DNA of 5,993 nucleotides from Chloroflexota bacterium (GCA_021849525.1 JAJZSS010000120.1:1-5993); one strand, 5' to 3'. Positions 1-5,993 are shown, counted from the first letter of the stretch. The notes: generated from the sequence alone by a model not told the origin. Made by a program: numbers and translations.

Positions 1-1155
1 GGTCAACCGTGGCCAGGCGGACATCAACGCGCGGCTGGGCATGGGGGAGGCGCGGCGCAAGGCGCGGGCATGGCGGGTCGGGGGCCGGGGGTTGTGGCGC
101 GTGCTGCCGCGCTCGAGTCCGATCAACAAATGACGCAAGCCCTCATAATTTTCCAGGATCATCCCTGCCCCACGGGCAACACAACTCATCGGATCTTCAG
201 CGATCCAGACGCGCACTTTGACTTCGTCCGCCAGGCGCCGGTCCAGCCCGCGCAGCTGTGCGCCCCCGCCCGCCAGGCAGATACCGACATCCATCAGATC
301 AGCGATGATCTCGGGTGGAGATTCATCCAGGGCATCTTTGATCGTATCCAGGATGATTTCTGTGGTTCCGGCGATGGCTTCGCGGATCTCGACCGAGGAA
401 ACTTCAACCGCTTCCGGGAGTCCGGTGATTAAATTTCGCCCCCGCAGCACCATCGTTTTTTCTTCAGGCAGGTGGTATGCAGATCCAATCGAAATTTTTG
501 CCTGTTCCGCCATGCGCTCGCCGATAGATAGATTGTATTTATTGCGCATATACTGGATGATGTCCTGGTCCATTTCGTCGCCTGCAACCCGCAGGGAGCG
601 TGAGACCACAATCCCACCCATTGACATAATCGCGACCTCAGATGTGCCACCCCCGATATCGACGATCATGCTGCCACGGACCTCGGCTACGGGTAAGCCG
701 GCACCCAGGGCTGCGGCAATTGGCTCTTCAATTAAACCGACTTCCCGCGCTCCGGCTGACATGGCTGCATCATATACAGCCCGTTTTTCAACCTCAGTCA
801 CCCCGGATGGAATCCCAATCACCACGCGCGGCCGCGGCACCGGTACAATGCTTTGCTCGTGGGCTTTTCCAATGAAGTATTCCAGCATTGCCTGGGTGAT
901 CTCGAATTCGGAGATCACGCCGTCTTTCAACGGGCGAACTGCCACGACATCTGCGGGTGTGCGACCGACCATTTCTTTGGCTTCGGCGCCGATCGCCAGC
1001 GGTTTGCGGCTGCGTTTATTGATCGCTACCCAGGAGGGCTCATTAATGGTGATGCCTTTCCCGCGCACATTGACGAGCGTATTCGCAGTGCCCAGGTCAA
1101 TGCCAATATCGAGTGAAAAGAAACCGAGGAGCCAGTTGAAGGGTCGGAATGCCAA
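1..1155 (-). CDS. mreB: Rod shape-determining protein MreB, no stop inside window
   Basis: Bacterial actin homologue that forms membrane-associated filaments and directs lateral cell-wall synthesis. The minus-strand frame from 1155 gives the full actin fold: a hydrophobic N-terminal stretch (NWLLGFF, residues 7-13) likely used for membrane contact, phosphate-1 loop DIGIDLGTANT (16-26), IGIPSGVTEVEKRA (113-126), EEPIAAALGAG (143-153), phosphate-2 loop VDIGGGTSEVA (165-175), the EMDQDI region (194-199), and the adenosine motif CLAGGGAQLRGLD (293-305) followed by AEDPMSCVARGAG (319-331). The start is TTG at 1155, because no ATG precedes the conserved N-terminus in frame and GAAGGA lies 8 nt upstream. 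MreB proteins usually end near residue 335-355, here about position 90-150, yet the frame stays open for 385 codons to the edge. The last ~40 codons are Arg/Pro/Ala-rich, at about 78% GC, and may not be genuine MreB. The identification is near certain; the C-terminus is not. Confidence 0.95.
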   Translation of the reverse strand, partial: MAFRPFNWLLGFFSLDIGIDLGTANTLVNVRGKGITINEPSWVAINKRSRKPLAIGAEAKEMVGRTPADVVAVRPLKDGVISEFEITQAMLEYFIGKAHEQSIVPVPRPRVVIGIPSGVTEVEKRAVYDAAMSAGAREVGLIEEPIAAALGAGLPVAEVRGSMIVDIGGGTSEVAIMSMGGIVVSRSLRVAGDEMDQDIIQYMRNKYNLSIGERMAEQAKISIGSAYHLPEEKTMVLRGRNLITGLPEAVEVSSVEIREAIAGTTEIILDTIKDALDESPPEIIADLMDVGICLAGGGAQLRGLDRRLADEVKVRVWIAEDPMSCVARGAGMILENYEGLRHLLIGLERGSTRHNPRPPTRHARALRRASPMPSRALMSAWPRLT

Positions 1156-1163
1156 ACTTAGGT

Positions 1164-1169
1164 TCCTTC
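1164..1169 (-). promoter_or_regulatory. Ribosome binding site of mreB (supports TTG start)
   Basis: GAAGGA on the minus strand is separated by 8 nt from the TTG at 1155-1153. This good spacing, with no in-frame ATG before the conserved MreB N-terminus, decides the start. The nearby ATG at 1175 is in another frame and reaches a stop after five codons. Confidence 0.7.
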
Positions 1170-1255
1170 TTTCATAACCGGTTTGTAGAGTGCATACGGT
1201 TTGATTTGTTTTTATTTTCAGGGCTGGAGCAAATCCCGCCCACTTTCCCTGGTGG

Positions 1256-1284
1256 ATTATACCATTTCTATTAAGCTATGGAAA
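1256..1284 (-). promoter_or_regulatory. Sigma-70-like promoter for mreB (extended -10)
   Basis: On the minus strand the -10 box is a perfect TATAAT (1261-1256), preceded by TGG, which gives the extended -10 motif TGnTATAAT. A -35 box TTTCCA (1284-1279, 4 of 6 matches to TTGACA) lies 17 bp upstream. Transcription would start near 1249, giving a leader of roughly 95 nt before the TTG codon. The promoter lies downstream of the korB terminator, so mreB has its own transcription unit. This is a consensus match by eye, without experimental support. Confidence 0.7.
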
Positions 1285-1295
1285 AAAGCACCTTT

Positions 1296-1309
1296 CTCGA
1301 GTACTCGAG
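1296..1309. promoter_or_regulatory. Perfect 14-bp palindrome upstream of the mreB -35 box
   Basis: CTCGAGTACTCGAG is identical to its reverse complement. It lies 11 bp upstream of the mreB -35 hexamer, about -47 to -60 from the predicted start of transcription, a position typical of a dimeric activator site. It lies between the korB terminator and the mreB promoter, outside any gene. No T tract follows it, so it is not a convincing terminator. The binding protein is unknown, and chance occurrence cannot be excluded. Confidence 0.4.
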
Positions 1310-1323
1310 CCATTCGCTCTCAT

Positions 1324-1362
1324 TAAAAAATGAACGGGGGTCGGACATAATCCGGACCCCCG
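1324..1362 (-). terminator. Rho-independent terminator of the korA-korB unit
   Basis: Minus-strand transcripts leaving korB would form a GC-rich hairpin. CGGGGGTC pairs with GACCCCCG, and after one bulged C, GGA pairs with TCC around a TTATG loop (1362-1335). The hairpin is followed by TTCATTTTTT (1334-1325). A strong stem plus a U-run 35 bp after the korB stop is the classic layout. It separates the oxidoreductase genes from mreB. Confidence 0.85.
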
Positions 1363-1396
1363 CCTGAATGTTCAGGTTTTACTGTCCAGTCTTGAT

Positions 1397-2443
1397 CTAG
1401 AACATCAAGCCGTTAACCATTTCCATACTCTCGCGGCTGGGGCGGATCCGTTCCTGGCTGAGCCGGTTTAATGGGGTCTCTGTAATATTATAGATCTCCC
1501 GCAGGGAGGGTTGTTCGGTGTTGATATATATCAGTCCGGTGAGGAGCACTTGCTGGGCGTTAGCCTCTTCCAGCACCCGTAGCGCTTCAGATCGATTGGT
1601 TGGATCGTAATCCTTACCGAGCTTTTTCAATATCACCGTGGAGCCGTCGTGCATCGTGACTTCTTTGGCTTCACCCTCACCATATTCGATCATGATCTCT
1701 TCGGCGGGAGGGACAAACGAGAGCTCGTGTAAGGCAACCTCATGCTCTTTACCCCAGGTGTATGAATGCATCGCAGAATCCTGGTTGTTGAAGGTAACAC
1801 AAGGACTGATAATGTCCAGGACGGAAATCCCACCGTGGCTCAGGGCAGCTTTGATCAATTCCTTGACCTGCTTGGGGTCACCTGCGAAGGAACGCGCCAC
1901 AAATGTTGCATTCCCAACCAGCGCTTCCAGAGCAATATCGATCGGCATGTAAGGGTTTGTTCCCTGATTTTTGAGCCTCAGGCCCATTTCAGCCGTTGCG
2001 GAAAACTGGCCTTTGGTCAGTCCATACACCCCGTTATTTTCAACAATATATACCAGGCGCAGGTTGCGGCGGATGGCATGTTTGAATTGGCCCATACCGA
2101 TGCTGGCGGTATCGCCGTCACCGCTGACCGCAAGCCCTTTGAGGGTATGATCGCCAAACAGAGCCCCGGTTGCCAGGGAAGGCATCCGTCCGTGCAGTCC
2201 GTTAAAACCAAACGATCGATTAAGGAAGTAGGTCGGGCTTTTACTGGAGCAGCCAATGCCCGAGAACTTCACGACTGATTCTGGCTCCAGATTGACCTCA
2301 TAGGCGGCCGAGATGATTTGATTGGAGATTGAATTATGCCCGCAGCCCTGGCACAGGGTTGTCGGGTTACCGCGGTAATCGGCGCGTGATAGGCCGATTA
2401 AATTGACCTGTGAACGTGGCCCATTGGCAGTCTGTACATCCAT
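1397..2443 (-). CDS. korB: 2-oxoacid:ferredoxin oxidoreductase, beta subunit (TPP and 4Fe-4S binding)
   Basis: This is the thiamine-diphosphate-binding subunit, which with the alpha subunit converts a 2-oxoacid plus CoA to acyl-CoA and CO2 and reduces ferredoxin in the cytoplasm. Visible motifs are CQGCGHN (31-37), GIGCSSKSP (62-70), the TPP/Mg motif GDGD (108-111) through NNGVYG (136-141), and LTKGQ (142-146). Cys31, Cys34, Cys65 and Cys215 have almost the spacing of the four cysteines that bind the 4Fe-4S cluster in archaeal two-subunit enzymes, so the cluster is probably present. The length of 348 aa is normal. The ATG at 2443 has AAGGAGG 10 nt upstream, inside the 3' end of korA, and two bases separate the genes, so they are co-transcribed and translated as a pair. 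The closest family is KorB (2-oxoglutarate), but substrate choice cannot be fixed from sequence alone; pyruvate or branched-chain 2-oxoacids remain possible. Confidence 0.93.
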   Translation of the reverse strand: MDVQTANGPRSQVNLIGLSRADYRGNPTTLCQGCGHNSISNQIISAAYEVNLEPESVVKFSGIGCSSKSPTYFLNRSFGFNGLHGRMPSLATGALFGDHTLKGLAVSGDGDTASIGMGQFKHAIRRNLRLVYIVENNGVYGLTKGQFSATAEMGLRLKNQGTNPYMPIDIALEALVGNATFVARSFAGDPKQVKELIKAALSHGGISVLDIISPCVTFNNQDSAMHSYTWGKEHEVALHELSFVPPAEEIMIEYGEGEAKEVTMHDGSTVILKKLGKDYDPTNRSEALRVLEEANAQQVLLTGLIYINTEQPSLREIYNITETPLNRLSQERIRPSRESMEMVNGLMF

Positions 2444-2445
2444 GA

Positions 2446-4281
2446 TTAGTTTTCCTCCTTCGCCAGGATCATCTCACCAATATTGCGGGCGGTCATTGGC
2501 AAGCCATCGGTGTAAGCGATCGAAATCAGTCTGGTCGTTTGTTCAGGATATGCCATGCACAGTAATTTGTGCATCTGTCCATCCCGGTTCATTTCGATGA
2601 CGTAGATCCGGTCATAGTCTTTGACAAAATCATCAACTTCCTGGGTGAATGGCACCGCCCGCAGGCGCAGGAAATCTGTTTTCAGACCTTGCTGAATGAG
2701 CTTTTGGCGAGCCTCCACGATGGCAGGTTCGGTTGACCCATATGAGATGATCGCCACTCGAGCGCCTTCCATTTTTTCCACCACCGGTTTAGGTACATAG
2801 TTGCGGGCAGTCTGGAATTTCAAAGCCAGCCGGTCGAGGAGCTTGCGCCACGTCTCGCTGTCTTCGCTGTAGCGAGCATTCTCGTCATGCCCGGTACCGC
2901 GGGTAAAGTATGGTGCCAGGGGATGTTTATTGCCCGGTACGGTACGGTACGGGATCCCATCCCCGTCAACATCCTGATAGCGTCCCCACCGCTTTTCGAG
3001 TTTGTTGAGATCTTCTTCCCAGAGGATCTTGCCGCGATCCATCGGCTGGTCCGGGTAGGTGAAGGGATTACTCATCCATTGATTCATCCCCAAATCCAGG
3101 TCGGACAGTACAAAAATCGGCGTTTGTAATCGCTCGGCAATATCGAAGGCTTTCCAGCCAAACTCGAAACACTCATTCACTGAGCACGGCAGGAGCATGA
3201 TCATCTGGGTATCGCCATGACCCATGAAGTAGGTAAATGTGATATCGCCCTGAGCGGTGCGGGTGGGCAAGCCGGTGCTGGGTCCGACCCGCTGAACATC
3301 CCAGACCACCACCGGCACTTCAGAAAAATAGGCCAGTCCCGCATATTCTGTCATCAGGCTGAGACCCGGACCGGAAGTGGATGTCATTGAGCGCAAGCCG
3401 GACCACCCGGCTCCAATTGCCATTCCGATCGCCGCCAGCTCATCCTCGGCCTGCAATACGACAAAGGTATTTTTTTCGGTTTCCGGATCGCGGCGTAATT
3501 TCGGTAAATATTCATTCAGCGATTCCGCCAGGCTGGTAGCCGGTGTAATGGGATACCAGGCTGCGAACTGGACGCCCCCATAGATCGCTCCCAATGCGGC
3601 AGCAGTATTGCCATCAGCCATAATGCAGTCGTTTGTCTCATTCATAGGAGCGACCTGGAAACGATCTGCTTTCACCAGGTTTGTCGCCGCCCAATCGTAA
3701 GCCGCTTTAACGACCCCAAAATTCAGCTCGATAGGTTTGGTTTTAGCTTTGAAGTGGAAATCCAGTGCAGAGTAAATCTTATCCAGGTCGACATTAAGTA
3801 GATTGGAAAGCACCCCTACATACACCATGTTCGCGATGTAATCCCGCAGGTTGCTTGGCGCTTCAGATTCTTTCACCAGCCGTTTTACGGGCATTGTGTA
3901 AGTATGGATGTCTGTGCGCTCGATCTTGAAAGTAATATCGTCTGGATAGATAAAGACCCCACCTGGACTGACGTTTGCCAGATCCTGAATGAAGGTGGCA
4001 GGATTCATGGCAACCATGATTTCCTGCTCTTCGCGGCGCGCCAGGTAACCATCTTTACTCACCCGGATGGTGTACCAGGTAGGTAAGCCCTGGATATTCG
4101 ACGGGAATAAGTTCTTGCCCGAAACCGGGATACCCATCTTGAACAGGGCGCGCAAGATCGTGAGATTGGATGTCTGGCTGCCCGAACCATTGACGGTAGC
4201 GACTGTGATCGAGAAATCGTTGATAATAAGTTCTGGTTGGGTGACCGGACTTTCATTGAACGCTGGTTGTGAGATGGACAT
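2446..4281 (-). CDS. korA: 2-oxoacid:ferredoxin oxidoreductase, alpha subunit (gamma-alpha fusion)
   Basis: Partner of the downstream beta subunit. The 611 aa fit the fused gamma-alpha type. Residues about 20-205 form the gamma domain (TVNGSGSQTSNLTILRALFKMG at 29-50 without gaps in the fold, then the GVFIYPDD region at 108-115). Residues about 218-420 form the pyrimidine-binding domain with the hallmark YPITP loop (243-247), QAEDELAAIGMAIGAG (277-292) and TSTSGPGLSLM (300-310). A linker holds DVDGDGIPYRTVPG (437-450). The C-terminal domain (about 505-605) includes ISYGSTEPA (512-520) and a RIYVIEMNRDGQ stretch (558-569). The ATG at 4281 has AAGGAG 5 nt upstream. The stop lies two bases before korB. 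The preceding 58-bp gap to the GntR gene contains an inverted repeat and an element shared with that gene's control region, which suggests regulation by the neighbour. No frameshift or missing key motif was seen. Substrate is uncertain: 2-oxoglutarate is the family default, not proven. Confidence 0.93.
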   Translation of the reverse strand: MSISQPAFNESPVTQPELIINDFSITVATVNGSGSQTSNLTILRALFKMGIPVSGKNLFPSNIQGLPTWYTIRVSKDGYLARREEQEIMVAMNPATFIQDLANVSPGGVFIYPDDITFKIERTDIHTYTMPVKRLVKESEAPSNLRDYIANMVYVGVLSNLLNVDLDKIYSALDFHFKAKTKPIELNFGVVKAAYDWAATNLVKADRFQVAPMNETNDCIMADGNTAAALGAIYGGVQFAAWYPITPATSLAESLNEYLPKLRRDPETEKNTFVVLQAEDELAAIGMAIGAGWSGLRSMTSTSGPGLSLMTEYAGLAYFSEVPVVVWDVQRVGPSTGLPTRTAQGDITFTYFMGHGDTQMIMLLPCSVNECFEFGWKAFDIAERLQTPIFVLSDLDLGMNQWMSNPFTYPDQPMDRGKILWEEDLNKLEKRWGRYQDVDGDGIPYRTVPGNKHPLAPYFTRGTGHDENARYSEDSETWRKLLDRLALKFQTARNYVPKPVVEKMEGARVAIISYGSTEPAIVEARQKLIQQGLKTDFLRLRAVPFTQEVDDFVKDYDRIYVIEMNRDGQMHKLLCMAYPEQTTRLISIAYTDGLPMTARNIGEMILAKEEN

Positions 4282-4308
4282 TTCCTCTCCTTGATTGGTG
4301 AAAATCGC

Positions 4309-4339
4309 CCTTATGACAGTAAATTAATCCCGCATAAGG
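4309..4339. promoter_or_regulatory. Inverted repeat and half-site element upstream of korA
   Basis: CCTTATG (4309-4315) and CATAAGG (4333-4339) form a perfect 7-bp inverted repeat separated by 17 bases, lying between the stop of the GntR gene and the korA RBS. Its spacer contains AATTAATCC (4322-4330), identical to nine bases of the 17-bp inverted repeat in front of the GntR gene. It may be an operator controlling korAB. A hairpin at the end of the GntR message is the alternative, but no clear T-run follows. I could not place a convincing -35/-10 pair here, so korAB may also be read from the regulator's promoter. Confidence 0.4.
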
Positions 4340-5083
4340 TTATTTTGTTTTTTCTTGTATTTGCTGGCGCTGGTATGTTTCTTTAGGATTATGGTTAATA
4401 CCCCGAGAGGGCCGCTGATTAAGCAATCCGATATGTTCAACCAGCGCCCGGTAGCCAACCAGATATTGGCCAGAAACGATAGCTTCCACAATTTTCTGGT
4501 GATACTGCCATACCAGCTGCAGATAACCATAATCGGTGTAAACATTCAAGCCTACTGCTTCATAAGCTTCCCAGTAGGATTCAAGGATTCCCTGAACGAA
4601 AGGATTATTTAATCGCGCATAGATCGTCAGATGGAGCAGGCGGTGTTCTTCGTGGGGGATCTGAATCGGCTCCCCCTGAAGTTTCGTCCAGGCGCGAGCG
4701 ATCAAATCCTGCAGACTGCGGTGATCTTCTGGCGTGAGACAGTGGACAGCCTGATCCCAATATGCTGTCTCAAGCTGATTGCGCAGCTCAGAGAACATCT
4801 CGAAATGGGATGAGTCTAACGCGATTGCGTAGCTTAGGCTCTGGCTCACTGCCGGTCCAAACTGGTAAGGAAGCCGGCGAATTCCTGTCCGGGGTCGAAC
4901 TTCTACCAGCCCCAGAGATTCTGCGACCTCCAGCTGCTCGCGCAATCGGGCAACGCTGATCCCCAGTTCGGCTGAGATGTCTTTTAATGCAGGGAGCTGG
5001 CTGGTCTCACCGGAACCGGCGCTTTGTTGCGAGCTGGAGGCTAAATAATCAAAGAATTCAGATGAATAATATCGCCGCGCCAT
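4340..5083 (-). CDS. GntR family transcriptional regulator, FCD (FadR-like) domain
   Basis: DNA-binding regulator of 247 aa. The N-terminal winged helix (about 8-70) carries LPALKDISAELGISVARLREQ (30-50 region) followed by the wing LGLVEVRPRTGIRRLPY (57-73). The C-terminal all-helical FCD domain (about 95-225) begins at ELRNQLE and shows the histidines expected for metal or ligand binding: His147 in EEHRLLH, His195 in YHQK and His217 in LVEHIGLL. Proteins of this type usually sense organic acids, amino acids or sugar acids and bind palindromic operators as dimers. An in-frame ATG at 5167 would add 28 residues and overlap the amidohydrolase gene by 23 bases. I prefer the ATG at 5083 because the extra residues resemble no wHTH start, AGGA lies 8 nt upstream, and the intergenic inverted repeat would otherwise be coding. 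Its place between the amidohydrolase and korAB suggests that it controls one or both, and possibly itself. The ligand is unknown. Confidence 0.9.
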   Translation of the reverse strand: MARRYYSSEFFDYLASSSQQSAGSGETSQLPALKDISAELGISVARLREQLEVAESLGLVEVRPRTGIRRLPYQFGPAVSQSLSYAIALDSSHFEMFSELRNQLETAYWDQAVHCLTPEDHRSLQDLIARAWTKLQGEPIQIPHEEHRLLHLTIYARLNNPFVQGILESYWEAYEAVGLNVYTDYGYLQLVWQYHQKIVEAIVSGQYLVGYRALVEHIGLLNQRPSRGINHNPKETYQRQQIQEKTK

Positions 5084-5124
5084 ATGAAGTGTCCTGGAAC
5101 TCGATTGATAAAAGTGAATTAAAC

Positions 5125-5141
5125 AATTAATCCGATTAATT
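5125..5141. promoter_or_regulatory. 17-bp inverted repeat, putative operator of the GntR regulator
   Basis: AATTAAT-CCG-ATTAATT is a perfect 7-bp inverted repeat around a 3-base centre. It sits in the 61-bp gap between the amidohydrolase stop (5145) and the preferred GntR start (5083), in an AT-rich stretch with a possible -10-like TATCAA nearer the gene. Size and symmetry fit a dimeric GntR protein acting on its own promoter. The left nine bases recur upstream of korA at 4322-4330. The AT-rich composition raises the chance of coincidence. Confidence 0.5.
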
Positions 5142-5144
5142 CTA

Positions 5145-5993
5145 TCATCGCTCTGTGCTTGCGTCAAGCTGACCAGGATCTTTTAATGTCTCGGCGGCGA
5201 TACCAGCCATCAGCGCGCTGGCATAAACCAGCGCCTGTTCGTCGAAATTGAAACAAGGATGGTGGTGGGAGGCAGTCAAATCCAGCGCTGGATTTTGCGA
5301 TCCCACAAAAAAATAACAGCCTGGGATCTCTTGCATGAAGAATGCCATATCTTCGGAGACCATATTTTGATAATGGGGCTGTATCTGGTGGGTGGGTAAA
5401 ATAAACTGGGCGATGCTACGGGCTTGCTGGGTAAACTCGAGATCATTCACAACCGCTGGGGTCAGTGACTGGATATTTACATCTGCCGCACAGCCAAACG
5501 CGGCTGCAACCTCTTTCACCAACCCGGTAAAGCGCTGTAGGATGAACTGGCGAACTTCGGCGCGAAAAGTGCGGATGGTACCCTGCAACTCCACCTGGCC
5601 GGGGATCACATTGAAAGTGTGGCCGCCGTGGATGCTGGTGACGCTGATCACAGCTGAGTCAAGTGGGTTTACCTGCCGGCTGGTGATCGTCTGGATGGCA
5701 GTAATCACCTGAGCCGCGGCTTGAACCGGATCATGGGTCATATGCGGCAGGGCGCCGTGCCCGCCCTTTCCGTGGATTGTGATGTGAAAGATCTCACCCG
5801 CCGCCAAAAACGGACCCGAGGTAAACGCCAGCGTGCCAATCGGGATCTCGTTCCAGATGTGCAGCGCCAGGCAGCGATCCGGGCGCGGATTCTTCAGCAC
5901 ACCTTCTGCTACCATCCGCTCAGCCCCGCCCAGGCCTTCCTCTGCCGGCTGGAATACCAGCTTGACCATGCCTGCCAGCTCCAGGCGGTGGCG
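5145..5993 (-). CDS. M20 family amidohydrolase/peptidase (M20D-like), N-terminus cut by window edge
   Basis: Metal-dependent hydrolase of the HipO/IAA-amino-acid hydrolase type, which cleaves N-acyl or amide bonds of amino-acid conjugates in the cytoplasm. The frame is open to the right edge. Counting from the first codon in the window, FQPAEEG (14-20) holds the catalytic and metal-binding glutamates, ALHIWNEIPIG (43-53) the metal-binding histidine, and GKGGHGALPH (75-84) starts the dimerisation domain. The region with HGGHTFNVIPG is typical of M20D. SEDMAFF and ASHHHPCFNFDE, near residues 241-252, give the last metal ligand. The 282 residues present are about 70% of a usual ~390-400 aa protein. 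The missing N-terminus should hold the GHDGHT-type motif. The ATG at 5969 is internal, not the start. The exact substrate (acetyl, hippuryl, aminobenzoyl or other conjugate) cannot be told. The gene precedes the GntR regulator by 61 bp and may be expressed with it. Confidence 0.92.
   Translation of the reverse strand, partial: RHRLELAGMVKLVFQPAEEGLGGAERMVAEGVLKNPRPDRCLALHIWNEIPIGTLAFTSGPFLAAGEIFHITIHGKGGHGALPHMTHDPVQAAAQVITAIQTITSRQVNPLDSAVISVTSIHGGHTFNVIPGQVELQGTIRTFRAEVRQFILQRFTGLVKEVAAAFGCAADVNIQSLTPAVVNDLEFTQQARSIAQFILPTHQIQPHYQNMVSEDMAFFMQEIPGCYFFVGSQNPALDLTASHHHPCFNFDEQALVYASALMAGIAAETLKDPGQLDASTER

Larger units (their letters stand above)
1156..1396. other. Intergenic region between korB and mreB
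   Basis: This 241-base gap holds, from right to left, a small inverted repeat CCTGAA-TG-TTCAGG (1363-1376), the korB terminator, the 14-bp palindrome, the mreB promoter and a leader of about 95 nt. I found no supported gene or structured RNA family in it. Two minimal frames occur in the leader (see findings), but they lack ribosome binding sites. Confidence 0.8.

Noticed and set aside
2..133. Partial plus-strand gene ending at 131-133
   Set aside because: Only 43 codons are visible, no family is recognised, and it would overlap the 3' end of mreB. GC at the third codon position cannot decide between the strands because both frames share the same wobble positions. It is kept only as part of the left-edge finding.
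218..1177. Long plus-strand open frame of 319 codons
   Set aside because: It lies opposite mreB, is rich in Ser/Arg/Thr/Ile with no recognisable motif, and results from codon bias of the real gene on the other strand.
1363..1380. Plus-strand terminator CCTGAATGTTCAGG followed by TTTT
   Set aside because: The stem is short, the loop is only two bases and no plus-strand gene leads into it.
1766..2278. Plus-strand open frame of 170 codons inside korB
   Set aside because: It is antisense to a clearly conserved TPP-binding protein, and its translation resembles no protein family.
2936..2950. Three tandem GGTAC copies
   Set aside because: They lie inside korA and encode the conserved IPYRTVPG segment; this is a codon-level coincidence, not a repeat element.
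2932..2973. EF-hand/dockerin-like DVDGDG motif in korA
   Set aside because: It resembles a calcium loop, but to my knowledge this segment is common in this alpha-subunit family and there is no second loop or surrounding helix pair.
5084..5167. Extended GntR start at ATG 5167
   Set aside because: It would add 28 residues unlike the family, would overlap the amidohydrolase end and would make the inverted repeat coding; the ATG at 5083 has a better RBS.

Overview
The window carries five protein genes, all on the minus strand. From right to left, which is the direction of transcription, they are: the C-terminal part of an M20-family amidohydrolase/peptidase, a GntR-type regulator with an FCD ligand domain, the alpha (gamma-alpha fused) and beta subunits of a 2-oxoacid:ferredoxin oxidoreductase, and mreB. 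No tRNA, rRNA, CRISPR array, insertion sequence or phage gene is visible. The protein style (MreB with an N-terminal 'NWLLGFFSLDIGIDLGTANT' stretch, a GntR protein with 'LREQLEVAESLGLVEVRPRTG', and a gamma-alpha fused 2-oxoacid oxidoreductase with a separate TPP-binding beta subunit) and the medium GC content suggest a member of the Chloroflexota, most likely Anaerolineae. This is a judgement from sequence style, not the result of a search.

Layout. Positions 1-1155 hold mreB, read leftwards from a TTG start. Its reading frame leaves the window without a stop, and the last ~120 bases are about 78% GC against about 52% in the next 60 bases, so the left edge is either an unusual C-terminal tail or a foreign or chimeric contig end. 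Positions 1156-1396 are non-coding: they hold the mreB leader and RBS, a strong sigma-70-like promoter with an extended -10, a perfect 14-bp palindrome just upstream of the -35, and the rho-independent terminator of the oxidoreductase genes. Positions 1397-4281 hold korB and korA, with only two bases between them. Positions 4282-4339 are a short intergenic region with an inverted repeat and a copy of the regulator's putative half-site. Positions 4340-5083 are the GntR regulator. Positions 5084-5144 are its control region with a 17-bp inverted repeat. Positions 5145-5993 are the amidohydrolase, cut by the right edge.

How they may work together. The amidohydrolase hydrolyses an N-acyl amino acid or related amide. 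The oxidoreductase oxidises a 2-oxoacid, such as a deaminated amino acid or 2-oxoglutarate, to an acyl-CoA with reduction of ferredoxin. The regulator lies between them, and a 9-base element from its putative operator recurs upstream of korA. A small ligand-controlled amino-acid/2-oxoacid catabolism module is therefore a reasonable inference, not shown directly. mreB has its own promoter and belongs to the separate cell-shape locus. Nothing here looks like a wholly new system; the most informative points are the regulator/operator layout and the abnormal left edge.
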